From Norana najaformis (Eukaryota; Annelida; Clitellata; Crassiclitellata; Hormogastridae), in NCBI GenBank assembly GCA_964023275.1, contig OZ029914.1, forward strand, positions 14,056,341 to 14,120,340: a stretch of DNA of 64,000 nt, written 5' to 3'. Position numbers and translations under genes: made by a program. The notes under the pieces were generated by a model. That model had not been told where the DNA came from, did no database searches, and saw only the letters and a list, made by a program, of their open reading frames with translations. Within the stretch, counting starts at the first letter, position 1. Each line of letters starts with the position of its first letter. Below, piece by piece: positions 12,130-23,338 of this stretch.

Positions 12130-14150
12130 CTTCTCTTTAGACACCACGGATCATTTATCCAACTCGTAATCTGTCTAAGAATTGTTGCTGGTAAAGTTGT
12201 CTAACGTAGGTAAGACCAGATAAGGTAAGATAAAAGTGAGCTGTTACTCATCATGTAATTCGCATAACTTTTCCTTAGCACATTACTTTCTTTAACAAAC
12301 AGAAACTAACATTAGGCCTATCATACCTGGTCTTACCTCGCATTACCTTCCTTTTCTTAGCCTTTTCTTTTACATTGAAAACCGTATTGACTTTTTTGAG
12401 TTTTCATATAATCCTAAATAAAAATTATAAGTAAAACATCAAATGACTTTAAACCAAAACCGTAAAAGGGACTTGTCTGGAGCTTTGCCAATGCGCTTCA
12501 CTGCGAGGCTGCCGTCCAACGGCTATAAATTTATAAGAGTCTGCCTGCATACACGACATCTGATACACAATCTTATAAATTTATAGCCCCTGTATAGGAG
12601 TTCGACTAGCATATGCTTAATCCTCGTTTTGTTATTTTTCTCTCTATGTGAGTTTTATTTGTTTTTGACAGAATCAACATTTCTCTTTCGTTTTAATCAA
12701 TTTTATTTTAAACCAATAATTTTTTAACTCAGGTTTATTCCAATAATTTGTAATCGCAATTAATTTTTGAATTATGTTAGTGTCATTCTACATTCACCTT
12801 CTTATTTATAATGAGAAGTACAAGCTCTTGTTTACAATGTTTAATGCTTTGCTTTTATGTAATAATAGTTGCAAATATTCGTCATGAACTAAATGCAATT
12901 GTTTAGCTCAAAAAAACACACACTAAAACTACAATCAGTTAGATTCCATTTGGAAATTCATACTTTTCTTGTAGACTAGGCTTATATGCTTAGGCCCTAC
13001 ACATTGATCTATTCGTTACAAATAATACAGTGTTTCTCTTGAAATTTCGATGTTAGCTCTTTGAAGCGTTGTCTTATCTTACTGGCGTGTATAAGTATGC
13101 AAGTATGCATGGGCTCTGGTGTCAGTATGGGGTTCAGTCATTTCTTGACAGAACATCAACAACATATAATCACAATAACAACAATCAACAAAAAATCAAA
13201 CTTGACAGTGAACTAATCTATATGGTCATACATTTTTTCTTTCACCTTATTTATAAAGCGGCATTATTTTAACAAGTTTCATTTCTTTTGGAACAATTAA
13301 TGATCGGGGCTAATGGTTCGGCAAAAACATGGATTCTATCCTTTACTGCATTAAAGCACTAAAAGCATCCATACAAACAAATGCAAGTTGTTCGTAGCTG
13401 CCTTGCAATATCAATTTCTTCCTGATCACTTATATGTATATATATGAATGTATTTATGCACATATCTCTGCATATGTATATATATGTATTTATCGAGGTT
13501 TGAATGTAGCTTGCGACTTGATCACAGTTAGGTAATGCTTATGCAATTGCGCTATTAACCCAAAGAAGCATGATCCTGGGGTTAAAGAAACTGAGCGGAA
13601 GAGCAAACACGATAACAACCGCTGAACAACTGAACAACCTTTTCTTAAATGTTCCGACAATTAATTGTCAATTTCACATTAGCATCAGAATTCGACCCGC
13701 GGATGTATATGTGAGAGGCACATGCCTTTTAGCAATCAGCTCTCACCATGTCACCCACGCTAACCTACGCTGCCTGCGGTTAAGGTGCATTTTGGTTATT
13801 TAGTTGATGCAGGGACCGCTTGGGCCTTTCATTTTTTTCAATATACATTTTCGGACCTGTTAGTCATTTCTAAAGCCGGCTTTACATAAGTTATATGAAA
13901 TATATGCTTTATTTTGACGGATACGCAAGATATAAAATGCATTGTTCTCGAAAAGAAGATTTACTAGAGATTAGAAAGATATGTTTTATGGTTTTCGGAT
14001 CATATAAACCTAGCAGATCAGCAAGGAGTGTCATTGTCCTGAATTCTTTCCACTCGATATTGGGACGAAGTCTTGGAGGAAAATGAAGCGCAGCACTTTC
14101 TCACTCTGTTTAAATCTACTTGCAGTACTTGCGACAACAACAGGTAAGTC
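12130..14150 (+). repeat. Array duplication block B (5' flank and exon 1 of LU gene 2)
   Basis: Collinear with 3985-6170 from agacaccacggatcattta to the gtaagt after exon 1. Its start coincides with the abrupt end of the R2-like fragment. Confidence 0.75.
14003..14008 (+). promoter_or_regulatory. TATA box of LU gene 2
   Basis: TATAAA exactly 80 bp upstream of the ATG at 14083, in a well-conserved proximal promoter. Transcription would start near 14035, giving a 5' UTR of about 50 nt. Confidence 0.7.
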
Positions 14151-17120
14151 AATTGTAGAAGGGAAAATTGCCACATCATATTAGCGATTTCTTTTCAATT
14201 AACCCGGTTGGTTCTTGTACTCAATGACCCTTCTTTGGGTGATGTGGTTACATATGCGCCTCAGGCGAGTACTACTTTGATCTTCTTCACTACCCACTGA
14301 AAGAGTTTTATAGAGGCTTGTGTTAGGTCTACGATTACTTTTATGAAGCTCATCACTTTTGCTGTCTTCGTTAGTATTGGTAATTACATTATTATCTGAC
14401 TTGGTCCTTGACATAACGAGTCCATGTAATACTGATCCCCAGAACTTAGAAATACTGAAAATAAGAAAAATTACGATTTCTTTGCAATTAAGGCGGTTGG
14501 TTCTTGCACTCAATGAGCATCTGTCTGAACTACAGACCAAAATTAAGAAGCTGCACTATAGGAGAGGTTAGGGGGCCACGGCTACCCAACTGAACTGTTG
14601 CCCCTCTCGTAGGTCTTCCCAAAAATACCGGTCACATTTTGACATTAAATTATGGCTAATGTTTAAATAAGATTATTACTTTGAGTCTAGGAAAGAGATG
14701 AAAGTTCATAAAAATGAAAATAAATGACAAAAAATATTACGTAAAGTATGTCTTAAAGTTCGTTAGAAACTTTAGCAGAAACTTTAAACAACACTTTTTT
14801 ATGAATCTACACTACAATGATTACGGCAACATGGAAGTAGACTTTGATTCTAAAAAGCGCCAATGGCCATACAAATTCCTCAGAAAGTTTTGAGAAAAGT
14901 GAAACGAGTTCATGAAAAACCTCAATGACTAAAGAGATCGCTGAGAGTTAAGTATTTATGGTCCCTCTTGAGAGCTCCGGACTCCTTACTGGCCACACTC
15001 AGTAAATTGAGTGTGGCCAGTAAGCACACTCAATTTACTGAGTGTGGCCACACTCAATTTACTGAGTGTGGCCAGTAACTCAGAGATGAAAACCTGACAC
15101 CGCCAGTTGCCCACTAACGTTACAAACGATTAACCTTCTGAACTTACCAGCAACAAAACATTTCAGATCACGTGTGAGACATCATCTTATTGAACCTGAT
15201 AGATGAAGTTATAAAAAAAATATTTAAAAGTTAGATAAATTGCACTTAATCGTTGAAATAAAATGTCTTATAATGTTGTTATTCATCGCCAACGAAGTTC
15301 ATGCACTAGAATCGGATGACTTTATTAGCGGGACTATCTTAATCTCTTCTGAATTTATTTTTTACGCCTAAATGGAGAACTCAATAAAGTGTCTTCACTT
15401 CAGTTTATTGCAGAATGACTAACTCTCTATTGCGACATTGAGCGTTCGAGAGTGTTTATCCCTCTATGAGCTAATCATTTATACATCTCGATATCACTCT
15501 TTGGTATGAATGTACATTACAAAGTAACAAAGTAAACGAAGACGATGATTAATAAATTTTAACATTTGGTAAGGGTTCGCTTATTTATCTGAAGCACTTC
15601 GATGTTGGACGTGCTCAGTCAAGGATGATGGATACCATTGCTGCTATGGTATAATCTCGAATCCTTCAACGTGGTGCACTCAGAAGTATCCAGTGTGTGT
15701 TACACAAATTCAGTATGGGAAGTTGAATGGAAGTAAGGAACCATTTCTGTTTATTTTCTATCCCGCAAGCTGAGGGGCTTTGCAGACTTGATGCAGATGG
15801 AGGAAAGTTACAATCAAATAGAAATTTGAACAATTCAATCACTGCTAAAATGAGTATGGTCGACTAACGTTCAAACGCAGAAAACAAGCAGGAAAAATCT
15901 TGAATTGCAAGCTCATTGCTTGAAATGATTACTTCGTCTATAGTTTAGGAATTGCCTGAAAAGTTTGAAGCATACATAGGAAGGTAGGCGGACGGACGGT
16001 GGTCTCAAGAGCTGTGAAGAACGTGGAGAATTGTCCCGAGAGATTGATTGACAGTGATACAGAGAGGAATTGTTTGATGGTGCAAAATGGGAGATGTTCG
16101 TAGAAAGTCGGGTGTTGAAGAAAAAGCTTTGGACAGATTAATGCGAATAGTAATATTTTCGTTGTAAATATTTAAAAATGCATCTAGCAAAAATATGCAC
16201 AAATATAAAAACAATAATAGCACATTAAATGACGATAAAATTAGAGTTTTCCACTAGAATATTTCTACTCACTTGTGTAAATTACGAGTTCGTAGAACAT
16301 AGAGAGTATGAACAATTTCCATTAAGACTTTTACTATAACAAAGGACATAAATCGTCACGTTTATTAAACAGCTCAGATCCTGATTTAATGCTCATAGGC
16401 TCGTATTTCTATCCAGAAATAGCAAGTTATAACCACTGAATCCAATTCTGAATTACTTTGATTGTAGATTAAAGTAACTAACCGTGCCGAAATGGACCGT
16501 TCATATTATAGCGCCAGTATGTGTTCCTCGAGTTTAAAATGATGCGTTTCTTTCAGAATGGCGCGATGTAAAATTGTTGTGATTACACTTAAAAAATTAC
16601 AACGAAACTTCGCGGTCACGCCTTATCTTTATGAATCTTCTTGATGTATATTATATATATATATATATGTATAAATATTTCTGTAGCCGATTGGTTTGAG
16701 CTCGCGCCTAGTAACGCGGCGTCTGCGGGTTGGAGACTCGTCTGAGACGGTTACTGTGCACGGATCTTGAGTTTATCCTTGGCTTACTTCACCTGCTATT
16801 GTTCATTGCCCACGGTTGATGCTCATTCATTAGATAGTGGCGTTTAATATTTACTACAGAAATTATATAAGTATGATGTAGAAAATTTGTTGTTTCTTTA
16901 TTTTCTAGTCGATTACCGGCCACTTACATTTGAGAGACGATGTGCCAATGAATCAGAGGTGGTAGAATTAGGCGGTTCGTGTAAAGACTTTATTTTCAAT
17001 GGCTACCGTTATCTGTCTTGCACTGAAATCTGTCACCGCAGTAAATGCAACAAACAAGAAGTTTGGTTTCACTGCACCAAAATCCCTTCCAACTCCTTAT
17101 ATGTTTTGACGCATATATAG
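14083..17120 (+). CDS. Ly6/uPAR-like (LU domain) secreted protein, gene 2
   Basis: Exons 14083-14143 (signal peptide [20 protein letters not shown]), 15595-15732 and 16909-17120; 136 residues; both introns phase 1. The mature chain has ALRCWTC, YHCC, two further Cys, then six Cys in exon 3 ending CHRSKCN, where the usual Asp of CxxDxCN is Ser. An NES sequon follows the first Cys of exon 3 and could be glycosylated. The C-terminal tail differs from gene 1 (ends LTHI, stop TATATAG). Intron 1 carries a cluster of hairpins (14995-15077) and intron 2 the shared SINE. A TATA box lies 80 bp before the start and an AATAAA at 17377-17382. Secreted three-finger fold inferred; target unknown. Confidence 0.82.
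14995..15077. repeat. Cluster of overlapping inverted repeats
   Basis: The 14-mer ggccacactcagta/ggccacactcaatt and its reverse complement alternate four times. They form one near-perfect palindrome (ttactggccacactcag / ctgagtgtggccagtaa) plus shorter nested hairpins. It sits in intron 1 of LU gene 2. Confidence 0.85.
16678..16860 (+). repeat. tRNA-derived SINE (family 1) in intron 2 of LU gene 2
   Basis: Head gtagccgattggtttgagct with cctagtaacgcggcgtctgc, then agacggttactgtgcacgga and the family tail. Ends about 50 bp before exon 3. Confidence 0.78.
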
Positions 17121-19000
17121 AACTTTCCTTTCCTTTCAATAGCAATATGACGACCAATTGACGAACTCTTATAATGTTAAACTGGAAGTATGACTTTGCT
17201 TGTGATGCTAGTGACTTGAAAGAAAGAGTTATTCAACTTGATGTCAACTCCGTTCATTATACAAAAATGTTCTAAAATCGTGACAATATGAAAACGAAAC
17301 TAAAGCAGCATCTAACATATCAAAATGCGAATAGGAGAATATTCAAATACTAATGAAAACATCTATTCAACCAGATAATAAAGCCATCTATTCTCTAGGT
17401 TAAGGTAAACGTGAAAGTAGCTTACATGTTAACATATTGAATCAAAAAATTGCTCAGAAGTCAGATATCGAATGATCGTCTTACTGAGGCACAACCACGC
17501 CCGGCATTGGCGGAATGTAATGTAACGCCGTGTAACAAAAGATTTATATTGCGCTCTTCAAGCACCTCCCAAAAGTGCTGATAGACGACTATCTAACAGA
17601 TCTAAACCTACCCAACTTCAGATAAACAGATTATATCTCTTGAGCTGAATTAATACTCAGCTTTAAACAAAAAACAAAATGCATATTTTCACGCTAGACG
17701 TACGTTACGATTTTATAAAACTGGCCCTAGAAAGACAGATTGATTATGCGTCATTCTTTGGAGTTGCATAGCATTCTTTTGGAGTTTCTCGAAAAGTCGT
17801 TCGATGACGTGGGTGGGTTGCCTTCTGTCATCGTTATGTTCATTCCTCAGTGAGTGTAGCAGGCAGTTAGTTTTGGTTCCACAGGGTCTGAATAATATAT
17901 GACCTCACTCGGTCTTCTACAGAGTTTTGATCTTAGGTCATCTACGTTGTATGCTCTACACCATTAATCTGACCCTGTTTCTTGCTTTCTTACTACGAGT
18001 CATCAACATTCTGATGACCTTCAAGTATTATATGCCAATGGCCCAGATGTAGAGGCTTACTCACACCTGTTTTAACATATGAGACAACTTTTGACATATG
18101 AAACAAGTCTTGTCTGGTAAAGTAAATAATGCATACGTAAACAACCGAATAAATTGAACTTACTCTCTTACGCTGTCCAATCAGTCTCGGGCAATTATTA
18201 TTCGTCTTTCGACCTCGGGCTCGCTACTGTCATCACCCCGACACTCGACCCGAGACAGAGAATTCTGTACTAGATTCACTTGGTTTGTAAGCCTAACAGT
18301 TAGGATCAGAGAAGATTCCACTGTGGACTGCACTGTGGTCATGGTCCAATGTCCAGTTGTTTTCGTTCCAAACTGGAATGCCTCCAGGTCCAGTATTTTC
18401 AAAGACTGAAACAGCATCTCCGGCATTTTGACGAGAAGAGCCTTGTAAAAAGAAGAACGTAGAGAAGTCCAAAATTCTGTTGGAAGATAGGACCTCCCTT
18501 TCAAAAGAATTACACGTTTTAACCAGGGGTGATAGCTATGAAAGCAAATGATTTTGCACATGCTTCATACAAAAGCCCTGCCGAGTTATCTGTGCTTGAA
18601 AAAAGGTACAATCTTGGGCCAGTGAAGATAAAGGCTACAACCCTCAGTTTTCTATGGATTTGTTAAGTAAGTGTTAGACAATAAGAGGATCTATTCTAAT
18701 CACCTAAGAAGGAAATACAGCGACGCAAATTAATAGTTCGCTGATATTTCAAAACCTAGTTTAAAGGATATTTATTAAAGAATGCATTTAAACCTTTCAA
18801 AGTAGTTTTCAAGTTTGTCCCGCTTACGAACGACTTCCCTGCAGCGCCTTCACCACTGCATTTCATATTTTAGGAGCTCATGCACTGAACTGCATACAGG
18901 TTTATAGATGAATAAAATTGAATGGAAAGTTGCATCTGTCTGTTCGACTGTAGGCTACTTGATACAATTCTTTACTCCTAGGTTGAATGTCTCGTCACGC
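17121..19000. other. No gene seen; 3' flank of LU gene 2, repeated in other array units
   Basis: Segments here recur elsewhere: the gcgctcttcaagcacctccc stretch (about 17550) at 23570 and 34490; the caatcagtctcgggcaat stretch (about 18180) at 28450 and 35870; and tttattaaagaatgcattta (about 18770) at 29100. The short minus-strand ORF over 18181-18561 is not supported by any recognisable homology. Confidence 0.6.
17377..17382 (+). terminator. Possible poly(A) signal of LU gene 2
   Basis: AATAAA about 257 nt after the stop. The corresponding spot downstream of gene 4 reads AATAAG. Weak evidence, context only. Confidence 0.35.
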
Positions 19001-19143
19001 AATTAATTGTAAACTTCTCCTTGCTTTTACTGAACTATCATCTTGTCCGCCGAGGAGCTTCTTTGAGTGGTCCTTAAAATGAATCATATAGATACACCAT
19101 ACACCAGTTTCATACATACATACATGCATACGTACACATATAC

Positions 19144-19358
19144 ATGATGATGACGAGTTCTCTGCCCAAAGGCAGGTCCATTGGCCTTGTGCCACCCGGG
19201 GATGAGATGAGTGAGGTGGTTTCCCGTTGCCTTCCTCACAGACAACTGTGGGTGAGCAACTTGTCCAAAGTCGCTACGCAGAGGCTTGAAGCAGATTCGA
19301 ACCTGCGACCCTTCGGTTACGAGGCACAGGAAATACCAATACACCACCGCGTCCCACA
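19144..19358 (-). repeat. tRNA-derived SINE (family 2)
   Basis: On the minus strand a tRNA-like head (gcggtggtgtattggtat, then box B caggttcgaatctgc) leads into a body with ggaaggcaacgggaaaccac. The 3' end is cctgcctttgggcagagaac followed by gtcatcatcatg. That 3' end matches the end of the RTE-like LINE at 7690-9005. Confidence 0.75.
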
Positions 19359-19359
19359 T

Positions 19360-19505
19360 GCATATATAGATTTACACATGCATATATAGATTACACATGC
19401 ATATATAGATTACACATGCATATATAGATTACACATGCATATATAGATTACACATGCATAATTATATAGATTTACACAGGCATATATAGATTTACACATG
19501 CATAT
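19360..19505. repeat. 19-bp tandem repeat
   Basis: Six to eight copies of catatatagattacacatg, directly beside the SINE at 19144-19358. Confidence 0.85.
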
Positions 19506-20375
19506 TACATTAATTGGCATAAAGCCACAAAATGCAATTGCTTTGCATTACATGAAGCCAGCAGCATCATAACGATTTCGTCTGAGTGAAACATCATGTT
19601 CAGAGTTCGAACTCGGAAAAAACACATAAGGCGACTTCCCTGCAACCGAATGCTACTATATTGCTTTGCTTGAGTGAACAGGTGCGTGACCTTAGTTTTG
19701 CTATTTTTGTCTTTCTAAATGTTTAAGTGTATTTGATAGCTTCACTGTTACATTTCGTTTTATTTAAGGTTTATTTTAATGCATTAATTTGTTTGAGTTC
19801 AATATTATCTGAATAATTTGTATTCTCAATTAATTTGGAATTATCTTAATGGGATTCTGAACTTATCGCATTATTTTTGTGACACGTTTAAGAACTTGTT
19901 TTCAATGCTTAATGCTTTGCTTTTCTGTCATGGTCGCTGGAAACATTCTTCAAGAGCTGAGTGCGATCGTTTTAGTCCAAAGAAGACATAAAAATGCAAT
20001 AACCACCGTTGAACAACTGAAGAACCTTTCCTTAATTTTTCCGACAACGTATTGTCAATCTCACCTAAACATCAGAATTCGAACAGTGGATGTAGATGTG
20101 AGAAGCACATACTTTAGCAATCAACCATCACCATGTCACCCACGCTAACCTACGTAACCTACGGTTGACGTGTATTTTGGTTACTTAGTTTATGTATTTT
20201 TTACTCAAAAAACATTTTTGGGCATATTAATCATTCTTAAAGGCGACTTCATAGTTACACACAAGTTGTACAAAATATATGCTTTATTGTGACGGATATA
20301 TAAATTATCAGCTAGTGTTCGCGAAAAGAAGAATCGTCAGAGATAAGAACGATATGTTTTATGGGTTTCGGAGCA

Positions 20376-20381
20376 TATAAA
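20376..20381 (+). promoter_or_regulatory. TATA box of LU gene 3
   Basis: TATAAA exactly 80 bp upstream of the ATG at 20456, as in genes 2 and 4. Confidence 0.7.
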
Positions 20382-20455
20382 GCTAGTCGATAAGCTGGGA
20401 GTGTCATTGTTCTGAAGTCTTTCTACACGATATTGGGACGAAGACTTGACGGAAA

Positions 20456-23338
20456 ATGAAGCGCAGCAATTTCCTGTTCTGCCTGAGTCTACTTGCAGTG
20501 CTTGCGACAGCAACAGGTAAGTCGATTTCAGACGGGAAAATTGTGACAGCGGTTTAGCAATTTCTACGAAATTAAGCCGTTTGATTATTGTACTTAATAA
20601 TCCTTCTTTGGGCTGCTGTGTTGGTGCCTTAGCCGAGTAATTCCTTGATCTTTACACTAACCAACGAAACAGTTTATATAGAGGCGTGTGTTACGCTTGC
20701 GATTACCTTTATGTAGCTCATCACTTTTGTAGTTTCCATTAATATTGGTATTATTATATTATCATACGACATGGCCGTCGACACAACGAGAGCATATATT
20801 ACTGCCAAAATGCCATGGCCACAAATTTGGCAGGAGACTTCAAAATCGAATATAAAAAACATAGATGAGTAACACCAATATCATACTTATTTTACAATAT
20901 CTTGTACTATTATTTCAACCAGTTTTAACCGAATTAGCTTTTTATATCTTAGAAATACTGAAAATAAGATAAGTTGCAAGGCAAAAACATAAATGTGTCT
21001 GCTCAGGTACGGCCACTTCATCAAATCTTTAAAAAAGTGTCCTGATATTGTTTAAAAGCTTTGATCCATTGATGCAGCGGCGGGACACGGTTAAAGAGGT
21101 CTTCATAATATACGTTTCACCCGCTTGATCTTATGGGTCTTATTGCTCAGAAGGTGGCCATCGGAGCTTTTTATAGGGCTCGGACTAATGGCATTACCGA
21201 TCGCAGCTTCCGAAAGATGAGGAATGCATCCTTCAGCTGTCGTTTGTGGAGAGCAGCCTCAGCATCGCTCAACTTTTCGTCTGGCCACAGCAGGCGATCC
21301 AGTCTCTCAGGGCCATTCTGCACTCATTCTGCAGGCTCCTGTATTCTTCTGTCTCGGCAGGTAGCCTAGCCAAGCCCTTCTTCTGTATCAGCTTCCACTT
21401 GTCGTAGGTAATCCAGTCTTTTCTCGTCTCTGTCTCTGTCTCTGTCTCCGTCTCTGTCTCTGTCTCCGTCTCTGTCTCAGTCTGTCTCTCTCTCAGTGCC
21501 CAGATATCTCTCGGCTGCCTCAGTGAAATTGTCACGATAGGTTTCCAAACTCTCATCCACCGCCCGGTTAGCAAACCTCATAGACTTACACATCATGGAA
21601 AACTTGTCGGCTTAGAGATTCCACCCGCCACTTGCCAGGAAAACGTGGGATAGGTGGCGTGTCATCCTGCCGGATTTCTGTCTGGGTAGTCTCCGGTAGC
21701 CTTCCTCCACTCCCAAAGTAACCCACAAGGCAGTGGGGGCAGACTAATTGAATGGCGGTCTGTACTCGCCATGTCACAGTTCCGCCGCTGGGCGTCTGCA
21801 GCATTTAAGTAGGGTAATGATGCCACTCACCACCCCACTGCATACTGACAGAGGTGCCGCTGTTGGTCCGCGACAGTTTTTTCGCCACTGGGACCACGCT
21901 TATTTTCACCAGTTTAGTGCAAACTGTCTAACTCTCTATTGCGACACTGTGTTTGATAGACTTCTCTAGTGTTCATCCCTCAGCTATTTATATCTATCAC
22001 GAAGCCACTCCTTCTTATGGATGTTCACTAGAATGATAACGACGACGATGATGATTAAATTTATTAAACATTTGGTTATGTTTCGTTTGTGTCTATGAAG
22101 CACTAAATTGTTGGTCGTGCAATATCCGTGATGATGGATATGACTGTTGCGATGGTCGTTTCAAGTCTGAACCAAGGAGATGCTCTAAGAATTCAGTCTG
22201 TTTGACAATGCTTCTGTATCAGAAGAGTGGAAGTAAATAACTTCTGTCAATCTGTTAATGCTTATTTGTTATATTTTCATGCCGCATGCTAATAGGGTTT
22301 GCAGTCTTGATGCAGATGACAGTAATTTTCAGTCTGGTAGAAAGTTGAACAGTTTTCATTGCCAGATTGAGAATCGTCGACTAACGTGTAGACGCAGAAT
22401 ACAAGCGGACAGAAATTCTTCAATTGCAAACCTCTTGAAATGATCACTTCGTTTATAGTTTAGGCATTGGATGACAATTTGCAAGCACACATCGAAAGAC
22501 AGAAGGACGGACGGGCGCACGCAAACACACACGTACAGAGGGGCAGCGGATGCGCTGTTCAAGGACGATAGAGTGTACACAAGGACTGGAGGACTGGCCC
22601 GAGAGACAGACAGAGAAACAGTGAGAGAGTTGCTCGACAGTGATTCATGGGAAGTCTCTGCAGAAAAGACAGTTGGACGAAAGAGGGCAATGAAGAAAGA
22701 GATTTGGACAAAGTAGTGGGAATAAATAATGTTTCCGTTATAAATATATCAGAATACATGTAACGAAGAAGTGCCGATATAATATACGTAAAAGACTACA
22801 AACTTGAAGCTTCCTCTAAAATGTAATGCCTTACATATATGCATATTATATATATATTTCTGTAGCCGACTGGGTTGTCACCATGCGGGTTCGAGTCCCT
22901 TTAAAGACGATTACTGTGTATTCTGTATATAGGTCTTGAGCTTAACCTTCACTCACAATAATATTGCTGAGCGCCATCGGTTGAAGCATAGTAAATAAAT
23001 ATCGGGGCTCAATAAATACAAAAATTGTATATAGGCTCTCTCTGTATATATATATATACATGCAAGGTGTAGATAAGTTATTGTTTGTTTATTTTATAGA
23101 CAAGTGGAAGCCAACTAATTTTGTAAGAGACTGTGCTAGACAAGGAGAATACGCCATAGACGATGGTTTGTGTAAAGTCTTGGGCGGCGTCCACAAGGTA
23201 CAAGCTTGCATTGAAACATGCAAAAATAATAAATGTAACCATAAACCAACTGAGTGGCACTGTCGTAAAATTGAATTGGCACGCAACTCTTCAAGTCTTC
23301 CTTCCGCAACAGATCGCTCGATGCAGGATGTCATATAG
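20456..23338 (+). CDS. Ly6/uPAR-like (LU domain) secreted protein, gene 3
   Basis: Exons 20456-20516 (signal peptide MKRSNFLFCLSLLAVLATAT), 22101-22232 and 23100-23338; 143 residues; phase-1 introns. Exon 2 is two codons shorter than in the paralogues (132 against 138 bp), missing residues between the YDCC pair and the last Cys of that exon. Exon 3 has a more divergent first loop (RDCARQGEY) and ends the fold with CKNNKCN, so the Asp of CxxDxCN is Asn. An NSS sequon lies in the C-terminal tail. The exon-2 donor is the weaker gtaaat. Intron 1 holds a LINE relic and intron 2 the shared SINE. Most diverged mature region of the set despite a near-identical signal peptide. Confidence 0.8.
21130..21820 (-). 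pseudogene. LINE relic (linker region between endonuclease and RT) in intron 1 of LU gene 3
   Basis: A GC-rich island whose minus strand reads, with frameshifts, PPIPRFPGKWRVESL, then KDWITYDKWKLIQKKG, then EEYRSLQNECRMALRDW. This type of helical linker precedes the RT domain in many LINEs. A TCTGTC/TCCGTC microsatellite (21430-21480), read as repeated Glu-Thr, has expanded inside it. No catalytic motif is left. Family assignment is tentative. Confidence 0.45.
22860..23025 (+). repeat. tRNA-derived SINE (family 1) in intron 2 of LU gene 3
   Basis: Head gtagccgactgggttg, box-B-like gcgggttcgagtccc, gacgattactgtgt, then gagcgccatcggttgaagc. About 75 bp before exon 3. Confidence 0.75.

Noticed and set aside
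18181-18561. Minus-strand 126-codon ORF
   Set aside because: Lies in a dispersed segment also present near 28450 and 35870, where the frame is not kept; no recognisable domain.
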